A DNA stretch of 64,000 nucleotides from Myxocyprinus asiaticus (GCF_019703515.2 NC_059346.1:14353001-14417000), one strand, 5' to 3'. Counted from the stretch's first letter, positions 1 through 11,042 are shown. Program-made: numbers and translations. The notes: generated by a model from the sequence alone, not told the origin.

Positions 1-1109
1 CATGACTATTTCATCTCCGGCAGTCAGTTTCACCGTAGAGATACATGCTAATTCTGTGGTCTCAATCTATTATGACTCGGACCTTGAGCAGGGATTTGTC
101 CTGAGGTCACCTTGGCTTTAAATTATGTGTGCAAATGACCTGCGGTGGACCCTGACTGTGCCGGCGCTTCGCCTTGCTGTCTGCCCACTTGGCTGCTGTA
201 ATTAGAACCGCACAGGTAGGAGTGTTCAGATTTCATCTGCTGAATTCCTTATAATATCTAATAATATGAAAGCATTTTAAAAATTGGTCTCTTGTGCTCA
301 TGCTTTATGCATGAGTGGCTGATTGCTTCTTTGCATAGATTAGCAATCATTCTACAGATATATTTTAAGAGAGGAAAATGCTCTGTGAGATTTTTCTGAT
401 GTTTGTAAAGGCATAAAGATTTTAGGTTTTGCATCAGCTTGCATTCAAGATGCTAGTTACAGGTAATTTAGGTCTCTCTCGCTCTCTCTCTGTCTGTCTG
501 ACTCTCTTCTGGCTCCTGATTTCTGCCTCCATGCACATCATCATTGGAGGAATGTCTCTATTTTCTTGTCCTTTCTTCTCTTGATTGCTCACTTGTTGAA
601 CATCCAGGCATCTGCACAACTCATTGTGTCCTGGCTGTTTCCTAGATTTCTCTAGTGCTGTTGAGCAATCAGCACACATTAGTCATCAGGAGGCGCCATC
701 ATTTGCATATATGTGTGGCTCGTTTCACCGTCAAATACTTATGCATAGTGATCTCTCCCTGCCCCAGCGCCCGGCACAAATTGGCATGAAACACAAGGTA
801 TCGGCATGGTCTAATGAGCGGAAAAACGAAGCCGTAACCTGGCCTCTGTGAAGCGTCCCAGGTGAGCTGTGCCACCTCTGTCTCCCCGGCAGCCGTTTGA
901 CCTACTCGCCGTTGGGTGCATTCATCTATATTAATGCTTCAGGTGTTAAATGCACTAAGTCACCTTGGACTTATTTCTGTCAAGAGGAAAAGTGCTGTGA
1001 CATGTTCCAAGGCGCTTTCAAGTGGATTTGGAGAGTTTCTTAACACAATATTTCACAATATGAGAGACACGCAGTGAGCTCCACAGGAACCGAGACACAG
1101 CATAATACA
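1..1109. other. Non-coding sequence without a recognised gene
   Basis: No open frame here shows a recognisable domain. A CT-rich stretch lies near 470-503. The rest looks unique and could be intergenic or intronic host DNA. Short AT-rich motifs are present, but I cannot assign a function. Confidence 0.5.
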
Positions 1110-1250
1110 AACACTTAAAGTGCACTAAGTAGTTTTATTCAACTGTAAAAGGTTTTACACTTAAAGAAATTAATAGTGCTTTTGACAAATATCACTTGAG
1201 ATGAAAAGTTCAGTCATGTCAGTGGCCTAGAGAAAAGCTACTTTATTCTA
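1110..1250 (+). repeat. Dispersed repeat, 'gtgcactMAGTA' family, partial
   Basis: The stretch starts with AAAGTGCACTAAGTAG and later reads AAGTTCAGTCATGTCAG followed by AAAAGCTACTTTATT. The same ordered blocks occur at 25469-25700 and 57290-57480, so this is one dispersed family. It is probably a non-autonomous DNA transposon, because an inverted copy of its end lies near 28860-28886. It has no coding capacity. Confidence 0.55.
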
Positions 1251-1261
1251 TAAAGTATAAG

Positions 1262-1419
1262 GTGTTCGTGTAGGTCGACCATGTGTAGTGCTAGCAATGC
1301 CAAGGACATGGGTTCAGTTACCAGGAAACACACATACAGATACAGTAAGTGTATACCTATATGCACTGTAAGTTGCTTTGGATAAAAGCATCTGATAAAC
1401 AAATAGTTGTAAATGTAAG
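1262..1419 (+). repeat. tRNA-derived SINE-like copy, 5' truncated
   Basis: A degenerate B-box-like stretch (GGGTTCAGTTACC, about 1312-1324) is followed by CAGGAAACACAC. The tail reads GTAAGTTGCTTTGGATAAA then AGCATCTGATAAA, a tail very common in teleost SINEs. A second copy of the tail, inverted, lies at 39655-39715. The A box is not clear, so the 5' end is probably missing. The family call rests on memory of teleost SINE tails. Confidence 0.5.
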
Positions 1420-1564
1420 GGTGGTGCCTCTCATTGGGCTGCCATGTTAAGTTTACATGACAAGCTGAATACCACTCATTTTTTATCATAGTTACCCTCA
1501 CACTGATGGACACTTTTGGCTGTGGAATTAATGAATCATGGGTGATGCCTGCAATCAGATTATT

Positions 1565-1762
1565 TCTACAATGACATCAGAAACCAAAATCATTGTGTGG
1601 TGCTGCATCCACACCAATAAGAGTCAGTACAAAGCCATGCCCACATTAATACATTTTTCGTTTGAAAATGCATCTTTTTCTCTATGTTTTGGCCTTCTGT
1701 CCTCATTGAGGCAGTGCTTTTCACAGCGGAAACTGAGCTTTTTCGAAAACGATGATTGGTTC
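1565..1762. repeat. Dispersed repeat fragment, possibly a hAT-like MITE
   Basis: The block containing TTTTTCGTTTGAAAATGCATC and GCGGAAACTGAGC resembles the block at about 38530-38635 (CGTTTTCGTTTCCAAAAC, then CTCCGTCCACAC). Both are preceded by a similar CCACATTAAT. This makes it an interspersed repeat abutting the 5' break of DIRS-like copy 1. Superfamily assignment is tentative. Confidence 0.35.
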
Positions 1763-1774
1763 CTGGGCTTGCGG

Positions 1775-2590
1775 CGCCGCTCAAAGCCACGCCCTGCCCC
1801 CGTTCCTTTCTTCCCGGAAGTGCATGAAGAGCTGACAAGGTCGTGGGTGGCACTTTTTTACTGCCTGGTCCTGATCTTTTCAGCTTTCCCGCCCTCACTA
1901 CCCTCGATGGTGGGGCGGCCAAGGGCTATTCGGCAATCCCCCGGTGGATAAAGGTGCTCACGGTGCACTTATGCCCGCAGAGCGCCGCCACCTGGCACGG
2001 GTGCCCAAAGCCCCCGTCCAAGGCCTGTAGGTTTACGTCGTCTCTGACGGCCAAGGCCTACGGTGCCGCCGGAGAAGCCGCCTCCACCCTGCATGCCATG
2101 GCTCTCCTGCAAGTCCGCCAAGGTGCTAAAGGAACTGCACGAGGGTAGTTCCGCCCCGGGATTGATGCAGGAACTGTGCTCGGCGACCGACCTCGCTCTC
2201 CAAGAGACGGAGGTCACGGCGCGGTCTCTCGGGCGGACGATGTCCACATTAGTGGTCCAGGAGCGCCACCTTTGGCTCAACTTGGTCGAGATAGGTGAGG
2301 CCGACAGGACACGATTCCTTGCTGCCCCCATCTCCCAGGCTGGCCTATTCGGTGACACCGTCAAGGACTTTGACCAGCAGTTCTCGACGGTGGAGCAGTA
2401 GACGGAGGCTATCCGGCAATCCTGCCCCGGCGCGGCTCAAGATCCCGCACCCCGTCTACTTGTCGCCAAGGGCACCCCCCTGCGGTGACTGCACCGGCTC
2501 CGCCGCAGCCCGCCCCTTCGGCCCGGCCCCGGCGTGGAGCCCACTGCAGGAAGCAGACACCACTTGTCTCATGGCCGCCCAGAACCTGTG
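1775..2590 (+). pseudogene. DIRS-like gag, frameshifted remnant
   Basis: The signal moves between frames. It begins in the frame ending at 1951 (PFFPEVHEELTRSW), moves to the frame read by 1843-2148 (ALTTLDGGAAKGY, SLTAKAYGAAGEAASTLHAM), then to the frame of 2063-2401 (LMQELCSATDLAL, TLVVQERHLWLNLVE, ISQAGLFGDTVKDF). That frame meets TAG at 2399-2401 and continues open to a TGA near 2486. The last part is Pro/Arg-rich, typical of the C-terminal tail of such gags. By family knowledge the product is a structural nucleoprotein. The N-terminal Cys/His domain, seen in copy 3, is absent here. The start is uncertain because the 5' part of the element is lost. Confidence 0.75.
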
Positions 2591-2696
2591 AAAGGCTTCA
2601 AAGCTCCCTTGAGACGGGTGACCCAGGTACGACGAAACCCGCTTTTCTGGAGCTGGTAAGCAGACCTCTCCATCTTTTTGTTACCTTTTCATTTAA

Positions 2697-4793
2697 TTGC
2701 GCTGCATGCCCAAGTGGCTGCAGTACTCAAGAGTTCAGCAAGAGCGGTTTCCTTGTTCCCTGGGTCACGCATCCGGTGTGCACGGCTGTCATCACGACCA
2801 CCATCTCCCGCCCCTGAGCGCCCAGCTGTGGCACAAATCCGCCCCCGATGTGAAAGTCTCCACAGGTCACGAGGACAGGCCTCTTCCTCCCCCGTCCCAG
2901 GCTGTCCCGGGGGTGGTCACAAGGAGCCAGGTAAGTGCTCCGATGTCCTTAGACTCAGCACAGCCACAACATGGTGTGGCACCTCGAGCGCTGCCCCGCC
3001 ACGAGGCCCCACCTGCCGGTACGTTCGACGACGTTGTCCCTTTGGCCCTTGTGCAGAACTTGGACGCGTGGCTTGCGCTTTCCTATCCGTCGCAATGGCT
3101 GGTCTGGACCGTCCGACTCGGCTACGCGATTCAGTTCACCAGGCGTCCGCCCAGGTTCAGCGGTGTCCACTTCACCTTGGTGAAGGACAAAAAATGCTGC
3201 TACCTAGCGCGGAGATCGTTACTCTCCTACGGAAGGGCGTGATAGAACCTGTCCCTCCGGCTGAGATGAAGAAGGGGTTTTACAGTCCCTACTTCATCGT
3301 ACCGAAAAAAGGCGGTGGGTTGCGGCCAATCTTGGACCTGCGAGTACTGAACCGGGCTTTACACAGACTCCCGTTCAAGATGCTGACGCAAAAATACATT
3401 CTGGCGAGCATCCGGCATCAAGATTGGTTCGCGGCGGTAGACCTGAAGGACGCGTACTTCCACATCTCAATCCTTCCTCAACACAGACCCTTCCTGCGGT
3501 TTGCATTCGAGGGTCAGGCATATCAGTACAAGGTCCTCCCTTTCGGCCTGTCCCTGTCTCCTCGCATCTTCACGAAGGTCGCAGAGGCAGCCCTTGCCCC
3601 GCTAAGGGAGGTGGGCATTCGCATTCTCAACTATCTCAATGACTGGCTAATCTTAGCACACTCTCGGGACATGTTGTGCGCACACAGGGACTTGGTGCTC
3701 TCACACCTCAGCCGATTAGGGCTCAGGTCAACTGGGAAAAGAGCAAGCTCCTCCCGGTTCAGAGCATCTCTTTTCTCAGTTTGGAGTTGGACTCTTTGAC
3801 AGCACACCTCATGAACGAGAAACAGAAAACAGTGGTTCCACTGAAACTTTTTCAGAGGCTCCTGGGGCATATGGCATCCTCAGCGGTGGCCACCCCACTC
3901 GGGTTGATGCATATGAGACCGCTTTGGCACTGGCTTCAGACTCGAGTCCCGAGATGGGCATGGTGCCGTGGGACATATCACGTGGTCATCACGCCGGTCT
4001 GTCACTGTCTTTTCAGCCCTTGGACCAACCTCTCGTTTCTACGGGCAGGTGTTCCCCAAGAACTAGTCTCCAGGCACGTCGTGGACATGACGGATGCCTC
4101 CAAAACGGGCTGGGGTGCTGTTTGCAACGGGCACACAGCCGCCGGCTTGTGGACAGGCCCATGACTACATTGGCACATCAACTGCCTCGAGTTGTTGGCA
4201 ATTCTGCTCACCCTGCGGAGGTTTCGGCCGTTGATCCAGGGCAAGCACATGTTAGTTCAGACAGACAACATGGCAATGGTAGCATATGTCAACCGCCAAG
4301 GCAGTCTGCGCTCTCGTTGTATGTCAAGTCACTGCGAGCCACTCACATCCCGGGCAACCTCAACACTACAGTGGACGCACTGTCACGAGAGGTTACCCTC
4401 AGGGGAGAGTGGAGACTCCACCCTCAGGTGGTCCAGCTGATTGGGAGTCGATTCGGACAGGCACAGGTGCACCTGTTCGCCTCCCAAGAATCCCCACTGC
4501 CCGCTCTGGTACGCCCTGACTGAAGCCCCCCTCGGCATAAACGTGCTGGTACACAGCTGGCCCCCTGGCATGTGCAATTATGCGTTTCCCCAGTGAGCCT
4601 ACTTGCACAGACCCTGTGCAAGGTCAGGGAGGACGAGGAGCAGGTCGTCCTGGTAGCACCCTACTGGCCCACCCAGACGGGGTTCTCGGACCTCACGCTC
4701 CTTGCGACAGCCCCCCCCGGCAAATTCCCCTGAGGAAGGACCTTCTTTCTCAGGGACGGGGCACCATCTGGCACCCATGACCAGACCTCTGGA
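2697..4793 (+). pseudogene. DIRS-like pol (RT, RNase H, Dam-like region), broken
   Basis: The frame switches near 3190-3240. RT then runs to about 3728: DLRVLNRALHRLPFKML, motif A AVDLKDAYFH, LPFGLSLSPRIF, and YLND where copy 2 has the canonical YLDD. A one-base loss near 3728 shifts the frame to 3676-4164, which ends at TGA just after GLWTGP. RNase H residues are visible across frames (TDASKTGW, INCLELLA, VQTDN). Downstream, VHLFASQES, LWYALTEAPL and REDEEQVVLVAPYWP mark the Dam-methylase-like segment known in DIRS elements. The Asp-to-Asn change in the catalytic motif and at least three breaks make this inactive. A segment after the RT (after the LELDS motif) is also shortened relative to copy 2. 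Confidence 0.85.
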
Positions 4794-4825
4794 ATCTCCA
4801 TGTCTGGCCCCTGGGCGGGACCTGC

Positions 4826-5718
4826 ATGGTAGACACTATCACTCAGGCTAGGGTCCCCTCCACAAGTCGCCTGTATGCCTTTAAGTGGCGTCTGTTCACT
4901 AAGTGGTTTTCTTCCCTACAGGAAGACCCCCAGAGATGCGCAGTCGGATCAGTGATTTCCTTCCTGCAGGAGAGGTTGGAAGGGAAGCTGTCCCCTTCCA
5001 CCTTGAAGGTGTACGTTGCCGCCATAGCAGCACACCACGACGCAGTCGATGGTAAGTCCTTAGGGAAGCACGACCTGATCATCAGGTTCCTAAGAGGCGC
5101 CAGGAGGCTGAATCCCCTCAGACCGCACCTCGTTCCCTCATCGGACCTCTCTGTAGTTCTTCAGGGTCTACAGAGAGCCCCCTTTGAGCCTTTGCAGTCA
5201 GCCGAGCTTAAGGCATTCTTCTTGAAGACTGCCCTCCTGACTGCGCTCACTTCCATCTAGAGGGTAGGAGACCTGCAAGCGTTCTCTGTCATCGAAACGT
5301 GCCTGGAGTTCGGTCCGGGCTACTCTCACGTGATCCTGAGACCCCGACTGGGCTATGTGCCCAAGGCTCCCACGACCCCTTTTAGGGACCAGGTGGTGAA
5401 CCTGTCGTTGCTGTGTCTGGTGCGTGCTTTACGCATCTATTTGGATCACACGCAGAGCTTTAGGATCTCTGAGCAGCTCTTTGTCTGTTATGGTGCACAG
5501 CGGAAAGGAAGCGCTGTCTCCAAGCAGAGGATCACCCACTGGCTCATTGACGCCATAACAATGGCATATCACGCCCAGGACATGCTGCCAGGGGTGCCTC
5601 TCTAACCGACATTTGCAGAGCAGCAGGCTGGGCAACACCCAACACCTTTTCAAGGTTCTACAACCTCCGGGTGGAACCGGTTTCATCCCAGGTAGTGGCA
5701 CGCAATACAAGCGGATAA
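4826..5718 (+). pseudogene. DIRS-like tyrosine recombinase, broken
   Basis: The core-binding part is open from the ATG at 4826: APSTSRLYAFKW-like start, FLQERLEGKLSPSTLKVYV, GKHDLIIRFLRGARR. The TAG at 5258-5260 falls where copies 2 and 3 have Lys, directly before the catalytic Arg (RVGDL). The frame then continues to about 5590. Compared with copy 2, 36 bp are missing near 5405 (in frame) and 58 bp near 5590 (out of frame). The 58-bp loss removes the H-x-x-R catalytic box. The tail after it (GASLTDICRAAGW, FSRFYNL with the nucleophilic Tyr) lies in another frame and ends with TAA at 5716-5718. In DIRS elements this enzyme replaces integrase and recombines a circular DNA intermediate. Confidence 0.85.
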
Positions 5719-6462
5719 GCCCGGGATAGCTGGCCGGGTGTATCGCTTGCACATAGTGCCTTCCACCTCCTTTTGAGCTGAAGACATGCGCCATTAATTC
5801 CCGGTAGTGTTCACAAACTTTGTTCCCTGGTTGACTTCCTCCAAGCCCTGTGGCAGTTGAGTTTTCGGAGAGACTCGCTGCCGGCCCAGTACACGTGCTA
5901 ACTAAGAGTCCTGTTCTGGGGTAGGTGCTCTGCATGTGGCGGTTCCCTGTAAGGCTGTTCCCTGTTCCCTGTTCCGCTAATTCTTTTCCCTGTTGGCAAA
6001 CTGCATCTTCCTTGGGCTGAGCCCCTCTCCATGTTTGTAGTAACTCCTCCCCTGCTGGGTAGGATCTACCTTGAAGACTCTCCACATGGTTGGAAAGACC
6101 ATGTGACATATATTTCCACTTAAATATCCCCCCCCCTTTGGGCGAGGTGTGGTCTCCGTGGTGTCTTCCCCTTGGGAGGGACACCCCCTGACTAGACCTG
6201 GCGGCCCAGTCGGATAATCCCCCTTCTTTTTTTAGGGAGTGGAAAAAAAGAAGGGGAAAAGAGGCCACGACTGGGTTAGCCTGTCTCTATCTTTTGGGTA
6301 GTCGACTTGTCCCCAAAGGGCCGTTCGACACTCATAACTATGTTGGGGGAGGTTACGTGTCGACCTGGTGTGCTGGCTAAGAGGCACACAGTAGTCTGCC
6401 CACCACACACCGCCAGTTCACGTAACACAGTTCAGCCAATTGTGCTGTTTCGTATAGGGACC
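5719..6462 (+). other. DIRS copy 1 3' non-coding region with a hairpin at 6220-6256
   Basis: The stretch follows the recombinase stop and matches the 3' flank of copy 2 up to about 5908, where copy 2 breaks off. It contains an inverted repeat: arms CCCCTTCTTTTTTT (6220-6233) and AAAAAAAGAAGGGG (6243-6256) around a nine-base loop. The last part (GGGGGAGGTTACGTG, GGCTAAGAGGCACACAG) is also in copy 3 next to its internal complementary region, so it belongs to the element. No open frame is supportable. Confidence 0.6.
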
Positions 6463-6561
6463 CCAAGTGTCACTACATCGACACAACGTCGAGTGAGTGA
6501 CAGATAGGGAACGTCATGGTTACTTGTATAACCTCCATTCCCTGATGGAGGGAACGAGACA
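6463..6561. repeat. DIRS internal complementary region, copy 1
   Basis: The left half (TCACTACATCGACACAACGT, then GAGTGACAGATAGGGAAC) is the reverse complement of the left end preserved in copies 2 and 3. The right half, from 6512 (CGTCATGGTTACTTG, then CTGATGGAGGGAACGAGA), is the reverse complement of the element's own right end at 6790-6841. The two halves meet at AACG, so the segment equals the junction of the joined outer ends. This is the hallmark of DIRS elements, where it acts as template for completing and circularising the cDNA. Confidence 0.85.
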
Positions 6562-6589
6562 TTGTGTCCCTCCTGCCACAGTGCTGAAC

Positions 6590-6841
6590 TACCTGCTGAA
6601 ATGGCCGGACCTTATATCAGCTCCTCAGCATAAAACCTGAATGAGTGGTTGCATACCAGCTCCTTTTATACCCATATGTCCGGGGAAGTGGCATGCAAAT
6701 ACCACTCGCCAATTTTCATTGGCCTTTTATCAAAGACCAGAGGTGTCTCGGGCTCCCAAGAGTGACCCCTAGTGTCACTACATCGACACAACATCTCATT
6801 CCCTCCATCAGGGAACGGAGGTTACACAAGTAACCATGACG
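6590..6841 (-). repeat. DIRS right inverted terminal repeat, copy 1
   Basis: Read on the minus strand, this carries the same sequence as the left terminal repeat of copy 3: a TGTAGTGACACTAGGGGTCA-type start, CTCTTGGGAGCCCGAGACAC, AATTGGCGAGTGGTATTTGC and a TATA box (6662-6671 on the plus strand as CCTTTTATAC). The repeat is followed by GTT at 6841-6843. Because it is inverted, its TATA box would fire inward, antisense to the genes. Confidence 0.8.
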
Positions 6842-7589
6842 TTTTCGTTTGCATGCAAGCATTAGCAATGGCTGAATTAATTACCTGAGGTGACACACAT
6901 GGCTGTTTACACTTGAACACACAGTGTCTTCTGTGACCACTTGTGTTCAGGTTTGGAGGGGAGGGTCTCTGTTTCATGACGACATAACATCAATCACTAT
7001 GTCAGTGTGTTACTGCATGATATTAAAGCACAACAATGTAAGAAAAGACAAAGAAAGCAAAAAAAAATAAAAGAAATAAAAAATGCCGCGCTGTTTCTCC
7101 CAGATGCGATTGAAATTTAATCTAAGCACAAACGCAACATGTCAAGCAGAATTATCTGTTATTTTAGTGGATGACCTGTATTAAAGGAGCTTTAGGTGTT
7201 CGTGTTTGTCATCTGTGTTGATATCAGACACACTAAATAAGATCTGTGAAGCTCTCGTGATTGTGTATGTATCTGCTTTTTTTTTTTTTTTACATTTTCT
7301 GATCGGAGGGTTAGTTCCTTTTAATGCCACTCGTAAACGGCAAAGTTTAAACTCTTGTTTTAGCACAGCAGATTGACAGGTGAGGGGTGGCACTTCACTG
7401 CTGCCGGGATGCATACAGGATGGATTATCGCTTACACTTCAAATGCTATGAGGCCACATGCATTTTTGACCACATTCGTATGTGTTTTTTGTGATCCCAT
7501 CACAAACTGTTTTAGACCCCATTAAAACCTGTATTTAATGCTGACCACATGTGATTGGATCACCCGAAACTAATTTTGTGTTGTTGTAA
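6842..7589. other. Non-coding gap between DIRS copy 1 and L1
   Basis: No recognisable gene. A poly-A-rich run lies near 7059-7083 and a poly-T run near 7278-7292. The rest appears unique. Confidence 0.5.
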
Positions 7590-7626
7590 TTAACATTTTT
7601 TATTAAATCTTATAATAACAAGAAAC

Positions 7627-7692
7627 ACACATATATATGTATAAACACATATATATATATACATACATACATACACATACATATACACACAT
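7627..7692. repeat. AT/CA-rich simple repeat
   Basis: Alternating TA and CA dinucleotides (CACATATATATG, ACATACATACATAC) occupy the 3' end of the L1 copy. This is low-complexity sequence and may come from the LINE tail. Confidence 0.7.
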
Positions 7693-7861
7693 AATAATCA
7701 TACTCACTTAAAAACTATACTACAATATTCTCTCCACACCCCACCTGAGAGCCCCCCAAAAATTCCAAATACCTGCCCCATTTCCGGACAAACAAATCTA
7801 AATCACCCCGTCTTCCCAATGACACCTCCTCATAAGCCGCTACCCTCCCCATCTCCGTGTA

Positions 7862-10462
7862 TCACTCCGGATACCAGCTGACCTCCAACCCCTCAAAATA
7901 AACTGCCTGGCGATCATCACACATGGTCAGAACCCAGTTCTCAATATGGCCATCCCCCACATCGATGACCGCCCCATAGCCCAGAACACAAAGTCTAGGG
8001 CAAAATGAAACCCGAGTGCCCACCACGTCACACACAAAATTCTGAACCTTCAACCAGAATTTCTGGATCTCGACACACCACCAAAAAACATGGGCCATGT
8101 CTCCATCCTTTGATTGGCATCTCCAGCAGGTGGGTGTGTCTTTAAGACCAAGCCTATACAGTCTAGAGGTGGTCCAATAAAATCTATGCAAAATTTTGAA
8201 TTGTAAAAGATGCACCCTTGCATCTCTAGATGCAATCTTAGCCCACACTCCTTCCTCCAATGCCAAGTTGAAATCTTTCTCCCATACTCTCTTGAGAGAA
8301 GTTAAGGCTCCGTCCCCCAGACTCTGAATTAACAGGGAGTAGTACACTGATGCCTCATGACCTTTTCCAAAAGCCGCAATCACCTCTCCCAAAACATCTG
8401 CCTCCTTAAGGGGGTGTGTGCTACTCCCAAAAATAGTACAAAGCAGGTGGCGCAGTTGTAAATACCTATAAAACTAAGGTCTGGGGATCCAAAAATTTTG
8501 GACCAAGTTTTCAAACGATCTCAACACTCCACTTTCATATAGGACACTGAGTGTAGCAACCCCCCTCACAATCCACTCTGGCCAGCAGAAAGGGGACTTG
8601 CCAATACACAATCTTGGGTTCAGCCATATGCTCGAGGCAACATTTAAATAAGTGTCCAATTTAAACAATCTGGACACTTTAGTCCATACTGAGTGTAAAT
8701 GCAAAATAACGGGGTGTAACTTAACTTTTCCGATTAGTTTGATAGAGATGCTTTGTAATGGCGAAATAGGAGCAAGAACTGCCTGTTCAATAACAAACCA
8801 GGGAGGGGCTCTCTCAGGTGGAAGTGACCAATGAGCCAAATGTCTGAGACTGAACGCATAGTATTAAAACAAAATCTTGGGTAGGCCTAGCCCACCTTTG
8901 TCTATCGGCCTATGTAACTTATTAAAATGCAAACTGGGACGTTTACCATTCCAAATGAAGGACTTTGCTTTGCTATCAAATTGCTTGAAATAAGAGAGGG
9001 GGACATCTACAGGGAGAGATTGTAGCAGGTAGTTAAATTTTGGAATACAATTAATTTTAATAACATTAACCTTACCAATCATCGATAGATGTAATGAAGC
9101 CCACCTGCCCACATCGCTTGAAAACCTTTTTATTAAAGGGTCAGAATTAACACTAACTAAATCAGACAGATTTGCTGGGAATAAAATCCCCAAAAACTTA
9201 ATGCCCTGTTTGGGCCACTGGAAGGTGCCCGGCTGGAAAACCGTTACTGGACAGTATGCTGTCAGAGCCAAAGCTTCGGATTTAGACCAATTGACTTTGT
9301 ATCCTGAGAACTTGGAAAAGGAATTAATAATTCTGTGGAGGCAAGGCATAGATCTAGTAGGTTCAGAGACAAATAATAAAATATCATCTGCGTAAAGCAG
9401 AGGCTTATGTGCCACACCTCCTGCCACCACCCCTGGAAAATCATCCTCCTTTCTTATCGTGGCTGCTAATGGTTCCAGGGCAAGACAGAACAATAATGGG
9501 AAAAGAGGGCAACCCTGCCGGGTGCCCCTATCCAGAGTAAAATAATCTGAAATTAATCCATTTGTTTGTACCGCTGCTACAGGGTGTCTATAAAATAACT
9601 TAATCCAACCAATAAATGTACTCCCGAACCCATACATTTCCAAAATCTTAAAAAGATAATCCCATTCTACCATATCAAATGCCTTTTTGGCGTCAAGTGA
9701 GATGGCAGCGACCGGAGACTGATCATTCGCTACTGACCACATGATACCACCAGGGCATGATCTGAGACTAAGATATTTCCAATTGAGCAATCAACAACAG
9801 ATGAAATGAGGGATTTGGATATAAAAAAAAAAATCTATTCTAGAATAAATCTTATGGACTGATGAAAAAAATGTATAGTCTCTACCAGATGGGTTCAAAA
9901 GTCTCCAAATTTCTGTAAGACCGAGATTTTTACACATCCTGTGAAGCGTCAGTGTTGCTCTAGGGAGCTTACACAATTTTGCTTCACTATGATCAAGGAC
10001 TGAGTCCATCAAAAGATTAAAGTCTCCTCCCAAAATTTTATCATGAGGGGTGCCAGCAACTTGCAACATCCCTTCGAGATCTATAAAAAAGCCCTGATCA
10101 TCAGCGTTAGGTACGTAAATATTAGCCAAAATCAGACTTTGCCCCTGAATTTCTGCTAAAACAATAATGACTCTTCCTAATTTATCATAAAACTGTTTGG
10201 GACATTTGAATTATAGATGTTTATTTACCAATATAATGACTCCCTTGCTCTTACTTGAGCCAGCACTAATGAAAACATGTCCACCCCATATCTTCCTAAA
10301 TTTTTCAGCTTCCTGCAGGGGAAGATGCGTTTCTTGAAGAAACACTATATCATATTTCTTATGTTTAAGAAAAGAAATAACCGTCTTTCTTTTTATGGGG
10401 TGCCCCAACCCATTCACATTCCACGTGGAGAGGGATAGTACACTCATCTTAACATTTGACAT
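7862..10462 (-). pseudogene. L1 ORF2 (endonuclease plus reverse transcriptase), deleted
   Basis: The endonuclease starts at 10462 or just inside it (WNVNGLGHPIKRK, VFLQETHLPLQE). It is interrupted by TAA at 10211-10213, then continues in frame through ILGGDFNLLMD and YSRIDFFF to 9791. Sequence then jumps from the endonuclease end (about 9760) straight into the RT palm (AAISLDAKKAFDMVEWDYL), so the RT fingers region is missing. RT motifs follow: RGTRQGCPLFPLLF and LLYADDILLFV. From 9790 to 7862 one frame is open except for TAA at 8864-8866 and TAG at 8474-8476. The C-terminus has CWRCQSKDGDMAHVFWWC, the Cys/His motif of L1 ORF2p. The intact protein nicks target DNA and reverse-transcribes L1 RNA. 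Confidence 0.88.
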
Positions 10463-11042
10463 TTTGATATAATAGAAAAAATAAATTGTGTGCCAAAAAC
10501 AAAGTTATGAAGACCACATTTCAACATTAATGCAACAATAAAACCCTGAACTTCCCCCCAAACAAAACAAACAGAAAAAAGAAAAACGTGTGCATTAACC
10601 CCGCGCATGACAGTGCCAACCGGCGTCAATCCCTTTAAACTCAAAGAGTCCACGTACGTCTACGAGAGTCCCCGTGACAACTTTGCCATCGGATTGCTCA
10701 ATTTTGCCTCACAAATTTGTAAGGCAAAATTACATAACATCAAATATTTTGTCAAACAAACCCTAGCCAATAGGCAGAATAAACACAAAGAACCTTTAGA
10801 CTCATTCACAGAACTGTCTCGAAGGTGTGTTCCTTCACAAAACAAATTCCAGCCGACATAAAGCCGTTCATTTTCCTTGGACAGACAAATGAATCTTCAG
10901 TGTGCCAGCTGATGAGTGCAGCAGATGATGTAATCATTCCAATGTCCCACGAAAATACTCCACAAATCATACTCCAACCAACAGGAGGCATAAGCACAAG
11001 GAACTGACAGATTCATCCATAATTGTCCCGAAGTAATGTTAT

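Larger units (their letters stand above)
1763..6841 (+). mobile_element. DIRS-like tyrosine-recombinase retrotransposon, copy 1 (5' truncated)
   Basis: In order on the plus strand the element carries a broken gag, a broken pol with RT and RNase H motifs, a broken tyrosine recombinase, a non-coding 3' region, an internal complementary region near 6463-6561 and a right terminal repeat ending at 6841. The right end reads CCATGAC then GTT, and GTT is also the start of the left end preserved in copies 2 and 3. The left terminal repeat and 5' UTR are missing; upstream sequence belongs to another repeat. Many frameshifts and stops show a dead copy. This gene order together with split, inverted terminal repeats is diagnostic of the DIRS order; the species-level family is not known to me. 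Confidence 0.9.

Noticed and set aside
1538..1951. 137-codon open frame starting in the dispersed repeat upstream of the DIRS copy
   Set aside because: Only its last third is gag-like. The first part crosses a repeat fragment, so the frame is a chance fusion and not a gene.
1590..2364. Minus-strand frames opposite the DIRS gag
   Set aside because: They mirror GC-rich coding sequence on the plus strand and have no domain of their own.
5429..6268. 279-codon minus-strand frame at the end of DIRS copy 1
   Set aside because: It lies antisense to recombinase and 3' non-coding sequence and shows no recognisable motif; long antisense frames are common opposite GC-rich genes.
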